From: Aphanothece hegewaldii CCALA 016
GTDB taxonomy: Bacteria > Cyanobacteriota > Cyanobacteriia > Cyanobacteriales > Microcystaceae
NCBI RefSeq assembly: GCF_003007785.1
Contig: NZ_PXOH01000024.1
Span: 1-64,000, forward strand
DNA length: 64,000 bases
Direction of reading: 5' to 3'
Shown here: positions 15,968 to 29,000 of the stretch, one piece after another
How positions within the stretch are numbered: the stretch's first letter is position 1
How the letters are laid out: each line of letters starts with the position of its first letter
The notes under the pieces: model-generated
Seen by the model: the letters and a program-made list of their open reading frames with translations, nothing else
What the model was told of the DNA's origin: nothing
Databases searched by the model: none
Made by a program: the position numbers and the translations under genes

Positions 15968-18454
15968 TTATTTGATTATATTACTGATTTTTTCTGATGG
16001 CAAAATTTTGCAGATTAATTCTGTAATTTGATTAATTCCCGTCCCTCTTCGGAAGTCAATTTCAACAATAGGAGGAGTTGTGTTTGGGTAGAATTCATGA
16101 TAAATTTTTGTAATTGTTTTCTTGGTATCTTCAATGTTTTGTGGGGTTGGCTTTAATTGACCATCCTCAGTTCGGTGAATATTTAGAGCAAAAATAATCT
16201 TCTCATTTTGATTGCGTTGTGTTTGGGATTTTAATAATGCTCTCAAGTAGCGTTTATCATTATGAATGAACATCATGTGAGGAGCAACTACATAGAGGAT
16301 AATGTCTGCGGCACAAAATTTTTGATTATCTTGAGATTGCCATGCTTCAACGGTAATCACTTCTTCTTGAACTCCTCTAGTTTCATATTCAGAGAAATTC
16401 ATAATTTTAAACTGCTTTACAGGATCGGTTTCTTCATCTTCATCTGTAATTTGCTCAATGAATAAAGCTGCTCGATTAATGTTTTCAAATTCTTCATTAC
16501 TCCCCGCACCAGGTAAGTCTAAATATCGTAAATTACTAGCTAGAGTAAAATACTGCACACTACTTGCACTTGCACAGTCTTGATGACCATGAGATTCCAT
16601 TGGCAGTTTTCCCGTTCCTGCACCTAATAGAGTATTTCCCAATGATGTTTTGCCTGCTCCTGTACGACCTGTTGCATAAAAATTAACAGGTTTTTGACTA
16701 TTTTCTCTTTTTTTTTGCTGATTATTTTCTACTTGTATTAACTGCGTAATACTCCCCCATCGGTTTAAAAATTTATAACCCACCAAAAGACCGTTAATTC
16801 TTGTAATTTGATTTGCATCAATAGTCCCTCTATTCTCTACCTTATCCAAAAACTGTCGTAAAGATTCAAGGAAAGATCGATCTTCCTGATAAATAATGCG
16901 TTTTAAGAGCTGGCAATCCTCATCATTATTGACATCAAAAACCTGATCAGACGGCACATTATTTGACTGTAACCAATCAGAAACCGCCTTATTAGCCTGT
17001 TCTAAAGCTAAATACTGATATTCATTAGGTAACTCAGCTAAAGACAAAGCAAAACGCATTCTGATTTCAGGCATCACACGAGAACAATTTGAGGACAAAC
17101 TGTCATATATCTCACCATAGGCTTTCACTAAGTCTGAAATGGTTTTTTGCCAAAATTCAGGAGGAAGCAGAGGATGATTCTTATACTTATTTAACAGATA
17201 GGGGAAAAGCGTAGGTAGTAGAGGCGTATTTTCCCATGAACGGCTGAAAAATAGAATATCCGCCAAAAAGCCAATAGTCAGACAATGCCACACGGCTAAA
17301 AATTGATAAAAGTTTTTATAGTCTTGTTTATCAATGCGAAAAGACTTTCCTAAAGAGAATTTAGACGTATCAATACCTTGTTTTTCCAAGTCCTCTTTTT
17401 CGGCTAACTCTCTTTCATAAATTCGTAAATTCTCGTCATTAATTTCTCCCATTTTTTGGATAAATTCTTCACTTTTGCCCAAAGCTTCTAATTTTTGACG
17501 AATTTCCTGCCAAGCTAAAGCATTTCGTTTTGCTGATTCACAAAGCAATTCATGAAAAGAATGACCCGATAAAATTGTTGATTCTGTCCGAGGCACATTC
17601 CCGCCTGGCCAAAACCCTAAGCGAAAATTAAGCTCATCAACTCCTATTATTTCCGACTCCAAAACTAGAATCGGTATCGCTTTTAATTGGGAATACAGAG
17701 ACTCTAACGCTGAACCCCCTCCTTGTCTTTTCGTTGACCATCCTTTATCTACAAGTTGAACAGGGCATCGCTCATTGTTTAGATAACCTTGATGGAGAAA
17801 TTGACGAATTTCTTCTGCCAGAAAACTCTCCCAACCTGTATTATTCGGCACAGAAGTATTGGGGTCAAAATCTAAGACTGGGGGAGCAGGTAGGACTTTT
17901 AAAGGCATTGCTCCATAAGTAAAGGAATTTTCTAGTAAATCGGCAGCTAAATTGATTATGGGGGAACGATCCGAGCGAATCCGTTCTCTAATTTGCTCTA
18001 GGGCGTTTTGATGCTGGGTTTGCAGATATTCTCGTTGAAAGGCTTGTTGTAGCTGTAAGATTTCGTATTGCAGTTGCTTTTCTTGTTCAAATCGCCATTT
18101 TTGAAAATCGATGTTTTGTTGATTTAAGGCTATTGTCACCGATTGACGAAATGCCTCTAGTTTCATGGCATTTTTGGCATTAAACTTGGCAATTTCTTTG
18201 GCATTATTAGCGTTATATTCCGCTAATTCTCGTTGCAAATCGTGAGTTTTGTCTAGTTGCAACATCGACAGTTGCATCTGTGCGACTTGTATCTTCTCGG
18301 CGTGTTCTCGATTGAGGCGACTGAGCTTTTCTGAATGCTCTCGATTGAGGGCATTTTGAATTTCCGCCGATTCTCGGTTTCTTTGGGCTGAATAAGCGTT
18401 GATTCCAGCCGTGCCTAGCATACTGAGGGGATAGAGTGTAATTGGATCTGGCAT
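15968..18454 (-). CDS. coiled-coil protein fused to a C-terminal GTPase core
   Basis: An 828-aa protein. Residues 1-20 are weakly hydrophobic, then about 25-170 form a coiled coil of short repeats (NREHSEKLSRLNREHAEKI). A large helical region (about 200-570) is not one I recognise. The last 240 residues are a GTPase core with GRTGAGKTSLGN (near 592) and DLPG, ending abruptly after ICKILPSEKIS, exactly where the neighbouring 618-aa protein continues into its helical and membrane part. The GTPase part looks like a copy of the neighbour's, joined here by a tandem duplication. It may still bind GTP, but lacks the downstream membrane part. Confidence 0.75.
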   Translation of the reverse strand: MPDPITLYPLSMLGTAGINAYSAQRNRESAEIQNALNREHSEKLSRLNREHAEKIQVAQMQLSMLQLDKTHDLQRELAEYNANNAKEIAKFNAKNAMKLEAFRQSVTIALNQQNIDFQKWRFEQEKQLQYEILQLQQAFQREYLQTQHQNALEQIRERIRSDRSPIINLAADLLENSFTYGAMPLKVLPAPPVLDFDPNTSVPNNTGWESFLAEEIRQFLHQGYLNNERCPVQLVDKGWSTKRQGGGSALESLYSQLKAIPILVLESEIIGVDELNFRLGFWPGGNVPRTESTILSGHSFHELLCESAKRNALAWQEIRQKLEALGKSEEFIQKMGEINDENLRIYERELAEKEDLEKQGIDTSKFSLGKSFRIDKQDYKNFYQFLAVWHCLTIGFLADILFFSRSWENTPLLPTLFPYLLNKYKNHPLLPPEFWQKTISDLVKAYGEIYDSLSSNCSRVMPEIRMRFALSLAELPNEYQYLALEQANKAVSDWLQSNNVPSDQVFDVNNDEDCQLLKRIIYQEDRSFLESLRQFLDKVENRGTIDANQITRINGLLVGYKFLNRWGSITQLIQVENNQQKKRENSQKPVNFYATGRTGAGKTSLGNTLLGAGTGKLPMESHGHQDCASASSVQYFTLASNLRYLDLPGAGSNEEFENINRAALFIEQITDEDEETDPVKQFKIMNFSEYETRGVQEEVITVEAWQSQDNQKFCAADIILYVVAPHMMFIHNDKRYLRALLKSQTQRNQNEKIIFALNIHRTEDGQLKPTPQNIEDTKKTITKIYHEFYPNTTPPIVEIDFRRGTGINQITELICKILPSEKISNIIK
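15978..16690 (-). repeat. duplicated GTPase block, copy 2
   Basis: Second copy of the GTPase block, fused to the 3' end of the 828-aa gene. It differs from copy 1 by scattered substitutions and a 6-base insertion in the switch region (DCASASSVQ here, DCTRSVQ in copy 1). Confidence 0.9.
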
Positions 18455-18531
18455 ATCTTGGCAGCGAGGGTAGGTTTAGTTCTTGAGTTTTGATGGACAG
18501 ATCGGAAATCTATCCTTTAATGTTCATCTAT

Positions 18532-19179
18532 TTAAAGCTTATTAGCCTGTTGTCTTAATCGTTCTGCTTCGGCTTGATGTTTTTCTGACTCAGCCATTTT
18601 TTCTCTGGCTGTACTGTCGTAGCCATCTGCTCCAGAAACTTTGTCCTTACGATGGCTATCGGCGATTTGACTATACCATTGGGAGTCTTTTTTACTTGCA
18701 TCGGCTAATCTCTGTTCTTCTTGAGCTTTTTTCATTAACTCCGAAGCTTTTTCTGTACCTGAGCGTAAGGAATCAGAATCGCCTAAGTGATGCGGTTGAT
18801 GCGCTTCGGCTAAATTGTGAGATTGATGAAACTGAGATATTGTAGAATGGCTATCGGCTAAGTGATGCGGTTGATGTGCTTCGGCTAAACTGTGAGATTG
18901 ATGATGAAAATCGTTGGCATTCAAATGCTGACTTTCAAACGTCGTGTGCATTTGAGATGAGTGAGAAATCTCTAGGTGCTGGTATCCCAACTGTTGATGA
19001 TCTAATGGATGATTTAAGGATGACTGTTGATGAATGTCTGTGTAGGATGCCTCAGTTGGATGATGCCCAATTTCTATCGCTTGCGAATCTATTTGATGAT
19101 GAGAATGTGGTAAATCCTGTGAGATCTGATAATCAGAATTAACTTGATGCAGATCTGGGTCGAAATTGTGTGGTTCCAT
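18532..19179 (-). CDS. His-rich protein with coiled-coil tail
   Basis: A 215-aa protein of two parts. Residues 1-135 are extremely rich in His, Gln, Ser and Asp (about 26 His), with two near-identical units containing LAEAHQPHHL. Residues 136-215 form a charged helix of Lys, Glu, Ala and Gln (MKKAQEEQRLADA and AEAERLRQQANKL). No known family is evident. The His-rich part could bind Ni, Zn, Cu or Co. It heads the GTPase cassette, 77 bases before the 828-aa gene on the same strand, so it probably belongs to the same transcription unit. A metal or pH sensor or a scaffold is speculative. Confidence 0.7.
   Translation of the reverse strand: MEPHNFDPDLHQVNSDYQISQDLPHSHHQIDSQAIEIGHHPTEASYTDIHQQSSLNHPLDHQQLGYQHLEISHSSQMHTTFESQHLNANDFHHQSHSLAEAHQPHHLADSHSTISQFHQSHNLAEAHQPHHLGDSDSLRSGTEKASELMKKAQEEQRLADASKKDSQWYSQIADSHRKDKVSGADGYDSTAREKMAESEKHQAEAERLRQQANKL
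18781..18908 (-). repeat. 75-bp-period repeat in the His-rich gene
   Basis: Two copies of about 50 bases, at 18781-18833 and 18856-18908, are nearly identical and 75 bases apart. They encode the repeated HNLAEAHQPHHL-type segment. Confidence 0.75.
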
Positions 19180-20059
19180 AAGTTAAGACCTCGAAAAAGT
19201 GATGTAAGTGATAAATTCAAGATTAATCCATAACAACTTAATGCTGCTTTGAGTAAAGATTTAGCCCATTTTAAAAAGTTTGGCTTACTTCACTTAATAA
19301 TATCTCTATGGGTGAGCCAAATACTCAAACATTTATAATGTTTTAGTGTTTGGTTCCATCAGTTTATCTTTCAAAGAAGATGGCAGGTTATGCAATTTCT
19401 GATTTGAGCGTATGCGACTATTCTTTTTACATTCAACATCTTTTGATGGCAGATCTCTTGTCAATTACAAGTTTTACACGGTTGCTCTCCATTTAATTTC
19501 TTCTGGCGATCGCATCCAATTGCGGTTGTGACAAAAGTATCGAACATCACACTTAAAGATTAAAAACAGTTTTAATTAGCCATCTCAATATAAACGTACT
19601 AAATATTTTTTTTATTGCTTATTCTAGAAAGCTTGAAATGTCAACCGTATTTTCTTAAAGCCTGAATAATTAATTATCCAAAAATCATACATTAATGGAT
19701 AAATTTAAAAATTTTAACAATAATGATACTAAATATAAAAATAATATAAAATAAGTTGACTCTTATTTTAAAAAATGATATATTTAACAAGTCTTAGTCT
19801 ATATTTTTATTAACATAGCAATGAGTTATTAGTTATAAATTAAAATGTGAAAATAGCTTAAAAACAAGTTAAATCAAGGTTTTGAGGTTGTTTAAGTAAT
19901 TTTTTCTAAAAGCCCAAAGTTAATTATAAACACCAAAATAAAGTTAAAGCTAAGAAATAATCTATTGTTTTAAGTCGTTTATTTCATAAAAATAAATAGC
20001 TTTTTTGTTCATTAGAGTAGTTTTTGTCTCATCTTCACTCAATCTAAAATTTTGTTTCC
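19180..20059. other. 880-bp AT-rich intergenic region
   Basis: No gene found on either strand. It separates the minus-strand GTPase cassette from the plus-strand giant gene, so it should hold both promoters. The part from about 19600 to 20000 is very AT-rich with runs of T and A. I cannot single out a promoter or a structured RNA with confidence. Confidence 0.5.
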
Positions 20060-23000
20060 ATGCCTAATTTATCTCTTTCTCTAGCCCTCGAAATCGTTCA
20101 AGAATCTTTAATCTCTTTTGTCAGTAACGACCGTTTTCTGGCTCATTTAGCGTTAGCTTTTGGCGATAATTTCGATCTCACAGTGGCGCGGACTTTAGCG
20201 CAAGCTTGGCGGGAACGCGATTTTAGCATGATTCCTGAGATTAAAATATTAAGTGCATCGGTAATCAATGGTGCTAGGGGGGCTTTTGCTGCCGAGAATA
20301 ATACCATTTACCTCGCTGAAGAATTTATTGCAGAAAATGCTAATAATGTTCCAGAAATCGCCTCAGTATTGCTCGAAGAAATTGGTCATTTTGTAGATTC
20401 TCAGCTAAATACGACGGATACACTAGGAGATGAAGGGGAACTGTTTTCAGATTTGGTTCGGGGTGTTGAAATTAGTGAGACAGAATTGCAAAGATTACGT
20501 TTAGAAGACGATCATGCTGCTGTTACTATTGATGGACAAACACTACAAGTTGAACAGTCAAACTATAGTCTTGGGGTGGTTCAGGGAAGCTTATCTTGGA
20601 ATGATTCAGTTAGTTACTCCGACTCTTATGATAATTGGACATTTCAAATTGCGGCAACAGGAACAAGTAGTAACTATATCAGTGTTACATCTAACTCAAC
20701 TCTTGTAGATTTTGTCTTAGCTTTGTATGACCAGTATGGAAATTTCCTTACAAGTTCAAATCAATATAACTACAGTTACAACTATGAGTCTTTATCTCTG
20801 AGCGGTCTTTCGGCAGGAACTTATATTGCTCAAGTTTATGACTCTTATTCAGGGCAGTATGTTTATCCTTCATCGGCTTCCTATACTCTGAGTATTAATG
20901 CGCCTCAACCTCTAGCCGACCTAACGCTCTATCAGCCCTCTGGTTGGAGTGATGGAATCGTTATTTCGACAACATCTGGAACCACTACTGATGCGGCTCA
21001 AATTACGACGACTGACTCTATCTATATTGATTGGGCTTCAATTAATCAAGGACTAGGTACAACGGGTCAAGGTTTTTCTGCTCGGTTACTTCTTGATGGG
21101 ACAGTTCTAGAAAGCTGGAATGCTCCTGTACTTGATGCAGGTCTTTATATTTATCTCAATGATTTTGAAATTGCTCCTCTGTCTGCTGGAAATCATACTC
21201 TTAAGCTAGAGATTGACTATCTTAATTTAATCGCTGAAACAAACGAAAGTAATAATATTTTTACAAAAACTTTCACCGTTACTGGGTCTAGTATTCCCCA
21301 GGATGCCTACGAAGCTAATAATAGTTTTTCGACTGCTACTATTTTACAACCCTTTGATGGACTAAAATCTATCCCTAATTTATCTATTCATAATTCGACA
21401 GATGTAGACATCTTTAGATTTACCTTAACAGGTCAAACCACTGATGAAAACTACATTAGTACTCTCTTTAGTCCCAGTGAAGGTACTGTTGATTTAGAGT
21501 TGCGGGATTCAACAGGAACAACTGTTTTGTATTCTGCATACGGAAGTTCAGGTTGGAATTATATTCCTCTCTTAGGATTATCAGCAGGGACTTATAATAT
21601 AGTAACCGGAAGTGTCAACCAAAGTACCAGTCCTAATTATACGTTATGGTTGAATCTACCTAATGTCTCTAGTAATGATCGCTTTGAATCTAATAATACT
21701 TTCTCCACACCTAAAGATTTAGGCCCTGTCAGTGGATTCAGACAGGAAAATAATTTATCTATTACCAGCAGTGATCAAGATTGGTTTAAATTTACAATTT
21801 CTGAGCAAACAACTGCTCAAAATTATATTAGCATCGATTTTGATGACTCTGGTGATTTAGACATTGCCCTTTATAATTCTCAAAATCAACTCATTGATTC
21901 TTCCAGTGGTGTTGATAACAGTGAAATCATCTCTTTAGGGAGTTTGATACAAGGGACTTATTACTTAAAAGTTTATGGTTATTTTGGTAGTACTAATGAC
22001 TATAATTTAACCATTAATGCCCCCGGTACAACTTCCAGCATTGCTACAGATCAGTTTGAAGCCAATGGTGGTAATAACACCCGACAAACAGCCACTAATC
22101 TTAAGAATTTTGATTGGGGACAGCAAGTTGGGTTTAAAGCTTGGGAAAATATTTCTATTGGTACAAACGATCAAGACTGGTTTAAGTTCGAGTTACAAGC
22201 AACTGGTACGTTAAGTGATTATGTTGCTATTGGATTTGATACCTATCAAGGAGATTTAGATCTAGAACTTTATAATGCTTCAGGCACACTCATTAAATCC
22301 GCTAAAGGCTTTCGAGATACTGAATCTATTAGTTTAGAGAATCTGGCGATTGGCACTTATTATGCTAAAGTTTCAGGTTATACGGGTAAAACCAATCCTA
22401 ATTATACTTTATTTATTAATACCCCTGGAAGCGATCGCTTTGAAGAAAACGACAGCAGAGCGCAAGCCACATCTCTAACTCGCACTACACCTCTGCAAAC
22501 TTGGGATAGTCTTTCTCTTGACGACGAAGATTGGTTTAAAATTACTTTACCCAATGGGGTGACTAGCAATGATTATGTCAGTATTAGTTTCGATCACTCT
22601 CAAGGCGATATTGACTTAGAACTTTATGACAGCAGTGGTACTAAAATCAGTTCTTCGACGGGGGTAGGTAATAGCGAATCAATCTCTTTACCAACTTTAA
22701 TTTATCTAGGAAATCCACCATCAGCCGATTACTATGTTAGAGTTTTTGGCTATGGTAATGCGACTAATCCCAACTACAGTTTAACGGTTAACGCACCTAT
22801 TTCTAATACAGGAGATTGGTTAGAGGCTAATAATACTCAAGCAACAGCTAAAGACTTAAATACCCAATTCAGTCAACAATTACAAGCTGGAGAAACATTT
22901 ATTCAATTAGGGGTAGATGCGGAAAAACCTCTCTCGATTCATAATAATACCGATAAAGATTGGTTTAAATTTACCATTGCTTCTGCGGGTCAACTGGGGG

Positions 23001-26000
23001 ATTATGCCTCTATCTCTTTTGATCACACCGCAGGAGATTTAGATTTATATTTGTATAATTCCCCGACAGCCACTACATCCATTCGTAAATCAGAAGGCAT
23101 TGCTAATACTCAAACTATCGATCTAAAAGGATTAGCCGCAGGAACTTATTATCTACAAGTAGCTGGTTATGGAGGTGCGACAAACTCTGCTTATTCTTTA
23201 GCCATTCAAGCACCTTTTGTCCCAAAAACGGGAGATTGGTCTGAGTCTAATAATACGATCGCAACAGCAAAAGATTTAGGCACAATTATCGATACCTACA
23301 ACAAAGGTAATTTGTCTATTCACAATACTACTGATGTAGACTGGTTTAAGTTTACCCTTGGAGCAAAAGGTGGTTTAGATGATCGTATTGGTATTAATTT
23401 CAACCACGGACAAGGGGATTTAGATATTCAACTTTATCAAGCAGACGGCACAACTCTGTTAGGTAGTTCATCAGGGGTAACGGGTACGGAAGAAATTTCT
23501 TTAAATACCCTTGTGGCAGGAAATTATTACCTAAAAGTGTTTGGCTATAGCGGTGCGACAAATCCTGATTACAGTCTCTTTATTGAAGCCCCTGAAGATA
23601 TCAATGGTGATTGGGCAGAACAAAATAATACGATTGCTACTGCCCGTGATTTACGCAATGTGGAAGGTTTTCAAACTTGGGATACTCTATCGATTCACAA
23701 TACAACCGATGTAGATTGGTTTAAATTTACTACTATTGGCACAGGGGATGCAAATGATGTTGTTCGTATTGCTTTCGATCAAAGTTTGGGGGATTTAGAA
23801 CTTTATGTTTTGAGTGCAGCAGGGAATAAGCTCTACGATGCAACGGGTAAAGAGCGCAAGTCTGAAACTATAAACAATGTTGAAGAAGTTAGCCTGAAAG
23901 GATTAGCCGCAGGAACTTATTTAATTCAGGTTAAAGGTTACAATGGTGCAATTAATCCAAGTTATCAATTGGCTATTAATGCCCCTGATAGTAGCACTAT
24001 ATCCAGTGATTGGGCAGATAAAAATGGCTCAAATAATACTCGTGCCACAGCAGAAGATTTGTTGAAACTTGAGGGTACAAAAGTATTTTCTGGGTTATCG
24101 ATTCATCAAGGCGGTGATGAGGATTGGTTTAAATTTGAAACAGTAGCAACGGGTATAGCTAATAACGCCGTCAGTATCAATTTTGACCGAGATAATGGGA
24201 ATGGAGATTTAAAGCTAGAACTTTATAATAGTGCGGGTACTTTAATTACAACTTCTAACGAGAATAGCAACCGAGAATTAATCTCTCTAGCAGGAAGGAA
24301 TGCAGGAGTTTATTTTGTCAGGGTGTTAGGTAATAGCACTTCTGTTACTAATCCTAGTTATTCCCTAGTGTTCGATGTACCTGAAATCGCTGAAGCGGAT
24401 TGGATTGATAAGGGAAATAAGCCGAATAACAGTCTTGCTAATGCCTACGATTTACGCAGTATTAATGACAGTTTAACTTTAAGCGATCTGTCTATTGATA
24501 CAGCAACTGATCAAGATTGGTTTAAGGTGGTAGTTAAACAGAAGACAAATTCTAATCAGTTTGCACGGATTGATTTTAATAATGATGAAGGTAATCTGAA
24601 GTTAGAGTTATTTGATGCTTCTGGAACAGTTTTAGCAACTTCTGAAACTACGGAAAATTTTGAGCAGATTTCTTTAGCAGGACGGGATGCGGGAACTTAT
24701 TATGTCAAGGTTTCGGGGGCGGCTAATCCTAATTATACTTTAACGGTGCAGGGCGTTCCTGATACGGTGGCTGATGGGATAGAAGGGACAACGAATAGTC
24801 CTAGTAATCCTTATAATTTGCGGGATTTAGCGATTGGTGGAGGGCGTGGTTTTGAAGAACTTCTTCAGATTCTTAAGTTCGTAACAGAATATAAACAATT
24901 AATAACACAACAGACGATAACACAAACAGCCTTTAGAGACCCCCATAGGGGTTATAATAATTTGGAAAGTCTTGGGCTCGATTCAAATTTATTTAGAGCG
25001 GGAGTTTATGGAAGCAATTCATACAATTCATACAATTCATATCGACCATCACAACCAGCAGATCGTAAAGTATATTATGATCAAAACGGTAATTTGTACA
25101 ATCAAAATGGAAAATACATAGCAACTTCTATACTTGGTCGTTATAGTTATGCTTATGGAGCAACTCTCCAAGATTTGAAAGATTTGAGCGATGCTCGCAA
25201 TGGAACGATAGAGTTTGTACAATTACCATCTTATGAGCAACAAATATCTTCACTACCCCTTGCATCTGGAAATACAGCATCCTACTCAGATGAGCTACCG
25301 ATAATTAGTGGCTCATCTGAGCAACAATCATCAACAAGTTTTAACTTTTCTGGCTCTCAGTCAACCTCATCAATAGACGATTCATATGCAGAACTAGAAT
25401 CGATATTTATCCGCGATCGATCTTCTGGCTCTGAAAACGTTTCTGTTATTCCCAACCTCTCCATCCACACTAGCACCGATCAAGACTGGTTTAAATTCAC
25501 CCTCCCCACAGAAGGAGAAGACGGGCAGTATGTCGGTTTAAACTTCGATAACGACCTCGGTAACTTACAACTCGAACTCTTTGAAGCTTTTAACACCACA
25601 ACCAACACCACCGAAGCTCAATACTTAACCTACCTCGTAGATCGCGCCAATGGCAATGGTGACAGCGAACAAATTAACCTAGCAGGACTAGCAAAAGGCG
25701 ATTACCTCGTTCGAGTCAGAGGTGTTAACGGTGCAACCAACCCTAACTATAACCTGATCTTTAACGCACCTCCCGCCCTGGAAACCACAGGGGATTGGGC
25801 GGAAAAAGGAACTATTACCAATGATACCAGCAGTACAGCCTACGACCTGAAAACAGTAGAAGGGGGAACTAGCCTTAATGGGCTGACTATCCACACTAAT
25901 ACCGATAAAGATTGGTTTCAATTTAAAACTGCCTCAGTGGGCAAAGAGGGGCATAACGTTCGTATAGACTTTGCTCATAACTTAGGAGATTTGGATCTGA

Positions 26001-29000
26001 TCCTATACGATCAAAATGGTACAGTTATTAAAGGACGCTCTGAAACAACAGAAAACTATGAAGAAATTGATTTAAAGACATTACCCGCAGGAACTTATAA
26101 AGTGCAAGTCTTGGGTTACAAAGGTGCGACCAATCCTAACTATACTCTCTCAATTTCTGCTCCCAATAGTACAAATAATCTCATCGATCCCGATAATCTC
26201 GAACCTAATAATAGCTTTACAACAGCCACCAATCTAGATCAAGTCAACAAACTAAGTGGGATTTCCGGACTCACCATTCATAGTAGCGATAACGATTATT
26301 TTAAATTCACCACCACCAAACTAGGAACAGCTTCTAATTCCCTGAGTATTGCATTTGAACACGCCCAAGGTGACTTACAGCTAGAACTCTACAAAGAAGG
26401 CAGCCCTAACCCCACTCTCTCAAAATTCTCACGAGGCACAACCAATAATGAAACCATTCCCCTCGACGGATTAGCTGCAGGAACATACTACGCCAGAGTC
26501 TTCGGCAATACTACAACTGTTGCTAACGGCTATCAATTATATATCGATGCCCCTACAGAAGCCGTCCAAACTAAAGATGAATGGACAATCTTTGTTTACA
26601 TGACAGGAAGCGACTTAGCAGAATCCGCCTTCGATGACATTAATGAAATGGAATATGCGGCATCCCTTTTGCCTAGTAACGTTAACATCACTGTTTTATG
26701 GGATCAAAGTTCACAGTTACCAACTTATACAACAGGAACAAATCCTGCTTGGGGCGATACGGGTTGGGCAGTGATTCGCCCTGATACCGATGACAAGAAA
26801 ATTGCTACCACTTTTACTTTATTAGGTGAGAAAGACACGGGTAATCCTAATACCCTTGTAGAATTTCTGAATATTGCTAAAACTGCCGCCCCTGCTAATA
26901 AATACGGACTGATTATGTGGGATCATGGTGGAGGTGAAATAGGCGGTTTTAACATCGATAATGAGGGCATTCGTACCCAGACTAACGCTAGTCGCCTTTA
27001 CACTGATGAATTAGCTTCTGCTCTGAGTCAGGTTAAAACAGGGGGCTTAAACCTCGATCTCCTCGCCTTTGATGCTTGTTTAATGGGGATGAGTGAAGTT
27101 GCTTATGCTCTCAGTGCCTATACTAAAGTTTTCGTCGCTTCCCAAGAATCAGAAGGCGATACGGGTTATGACTATACCACTGCTTTCTCCTCCCTACTCG
27201 GTAATCCTAGCCAAGTGACAGCCAATGATCTCGCCAATAGCCTGATCTCTAGCTATCAACAACAATATCAAGGAGATCGCCGCAATTGGGATACCCTTGC
27301 TGCTACAGATACCTCACAAATAAGCACTTTTGTCAATGCTCTAAAAAGCTTTACCACCGCCGCCGTAGGAATCACCACTGCTAGTACTTGGGATGCTATC
27401 CATGATGCCCGTGATGCAGCAACTAGCTTCTTCCAAAACCCCAATTATCGAGATTTAGGGCAATTCCTTCAAGCGATCGCCACTAGCCCCAATACGGCAC
27501 TCAGTTCTCTAAAAACCACCGCCCAAAACGCCTACAATGCTTTACAAACTCTAGTCGTTAACCAAACCTTAGACAAACGCAATACCGAAGGTTTATCGGT
27601 TTATCTACCCAATAGCGGTAGTATCGATGCAGGCTACATCAGTCGTAACAGTGCTTTTTTCACCGCCACCAATTGGAAAACTTTCCTTGATGCTTTTCTC
27701 ACTCGTGGCACGAATAACGGCACTACTCTAGCACTCGACTGGGCAGAATCGAACGAAGTTGCTGCTCGTGCTTACAACTTCAATACTTTAATCGGTGATG
27801 GTTACACTTTTAATGATCTGAGTATTCACAAACCATCAGATGTAGACTGGTATCGATTCAGCATTCAAGGAACAGGAACAACCACTGATCGAGCGATCAT
27901 TACTTATAGTAATGCGAATAGTCAACGATTGACGGCAAATCTCTACAAAACTGAAAATGGAAACCGTGTCAAACATGGGCAAACTTCTGATACAGGTTCG
28001 GGTACAGAAACCCTTGGTCTATCAGGATTAGCAAGTGGAGAATACTGGATTGAAGTTAAAGGCAATAATATTATTCCCCAATACTCCCTTAAGTTCGATA
28101 CCCCAGGAACTGTATCCAACGGGAACGACTGGATTGTTGGTAACGATATTCCTAGCAAAGCCTATGATTTAGGGATTATTGCCGCGCGATCGCTTTTCAC
28201 GGGTTTACAGATTGCTCCATCCACTCTAGATTACTTTGAATTTGAGACACCCAAGAATCAGCTTGTCGAACCTGGACGAGTCACAGTTACTGTTGTGGGT
28301 ACTCAAACTGTTACCGCCGAACTTCTGTCCAATAATACCAGTGTTGTTACTAAAACGGGTACAGGCAATTTACAACTAGATTACCCTGGTGAACCTGGTA
28401 AAACTTATCAACTAAAAATTAGTGGTACATCTGCTGTCGGTTATTTCCTCGACTTCCAGCCCCTACTTGTTACACAAGGGGGTGGCCCAACTTCAGGAAA
28501 TGATACGATTAATGGTACAGCTAATAATGATAATCTTACTGGATTAGCAGGAAATGACACGATTAATGGATTAGCGGGTAACGATACTCTCGATGGTGGT
28601 GTCGGCAATGATAGTTTAATCGGTGGAATAGGCAATGATACATATATTGTAGATAGTGCAAGCGATTTCGTCACCGAAAACTCCAACGAAGGTACTGATA
28701 CCGTTCAATCCTCCGTGACTTATACTCTTGGCAATAACCTAGAAAATCTTATTTTAACAGGCACGGCTGCCATTAATGGTACAGGGAACACTCTTAATAA
28801 CACTATTACAGGGAATACGGTTAACAATAATCTAAACGGAGGAACTGGAAATGATACTCTCATCGGCGGAACTGGAAATGATACTCTCATCGGCGGAACT
28901 GGAAATGATAGTTTAACAGGTGGAACTGGACTTGATCGCTTCAAATTCAATTCTCGTACTGAAGGACTTGACCAAATTACTGATTTTAGTCTTGCCGACG

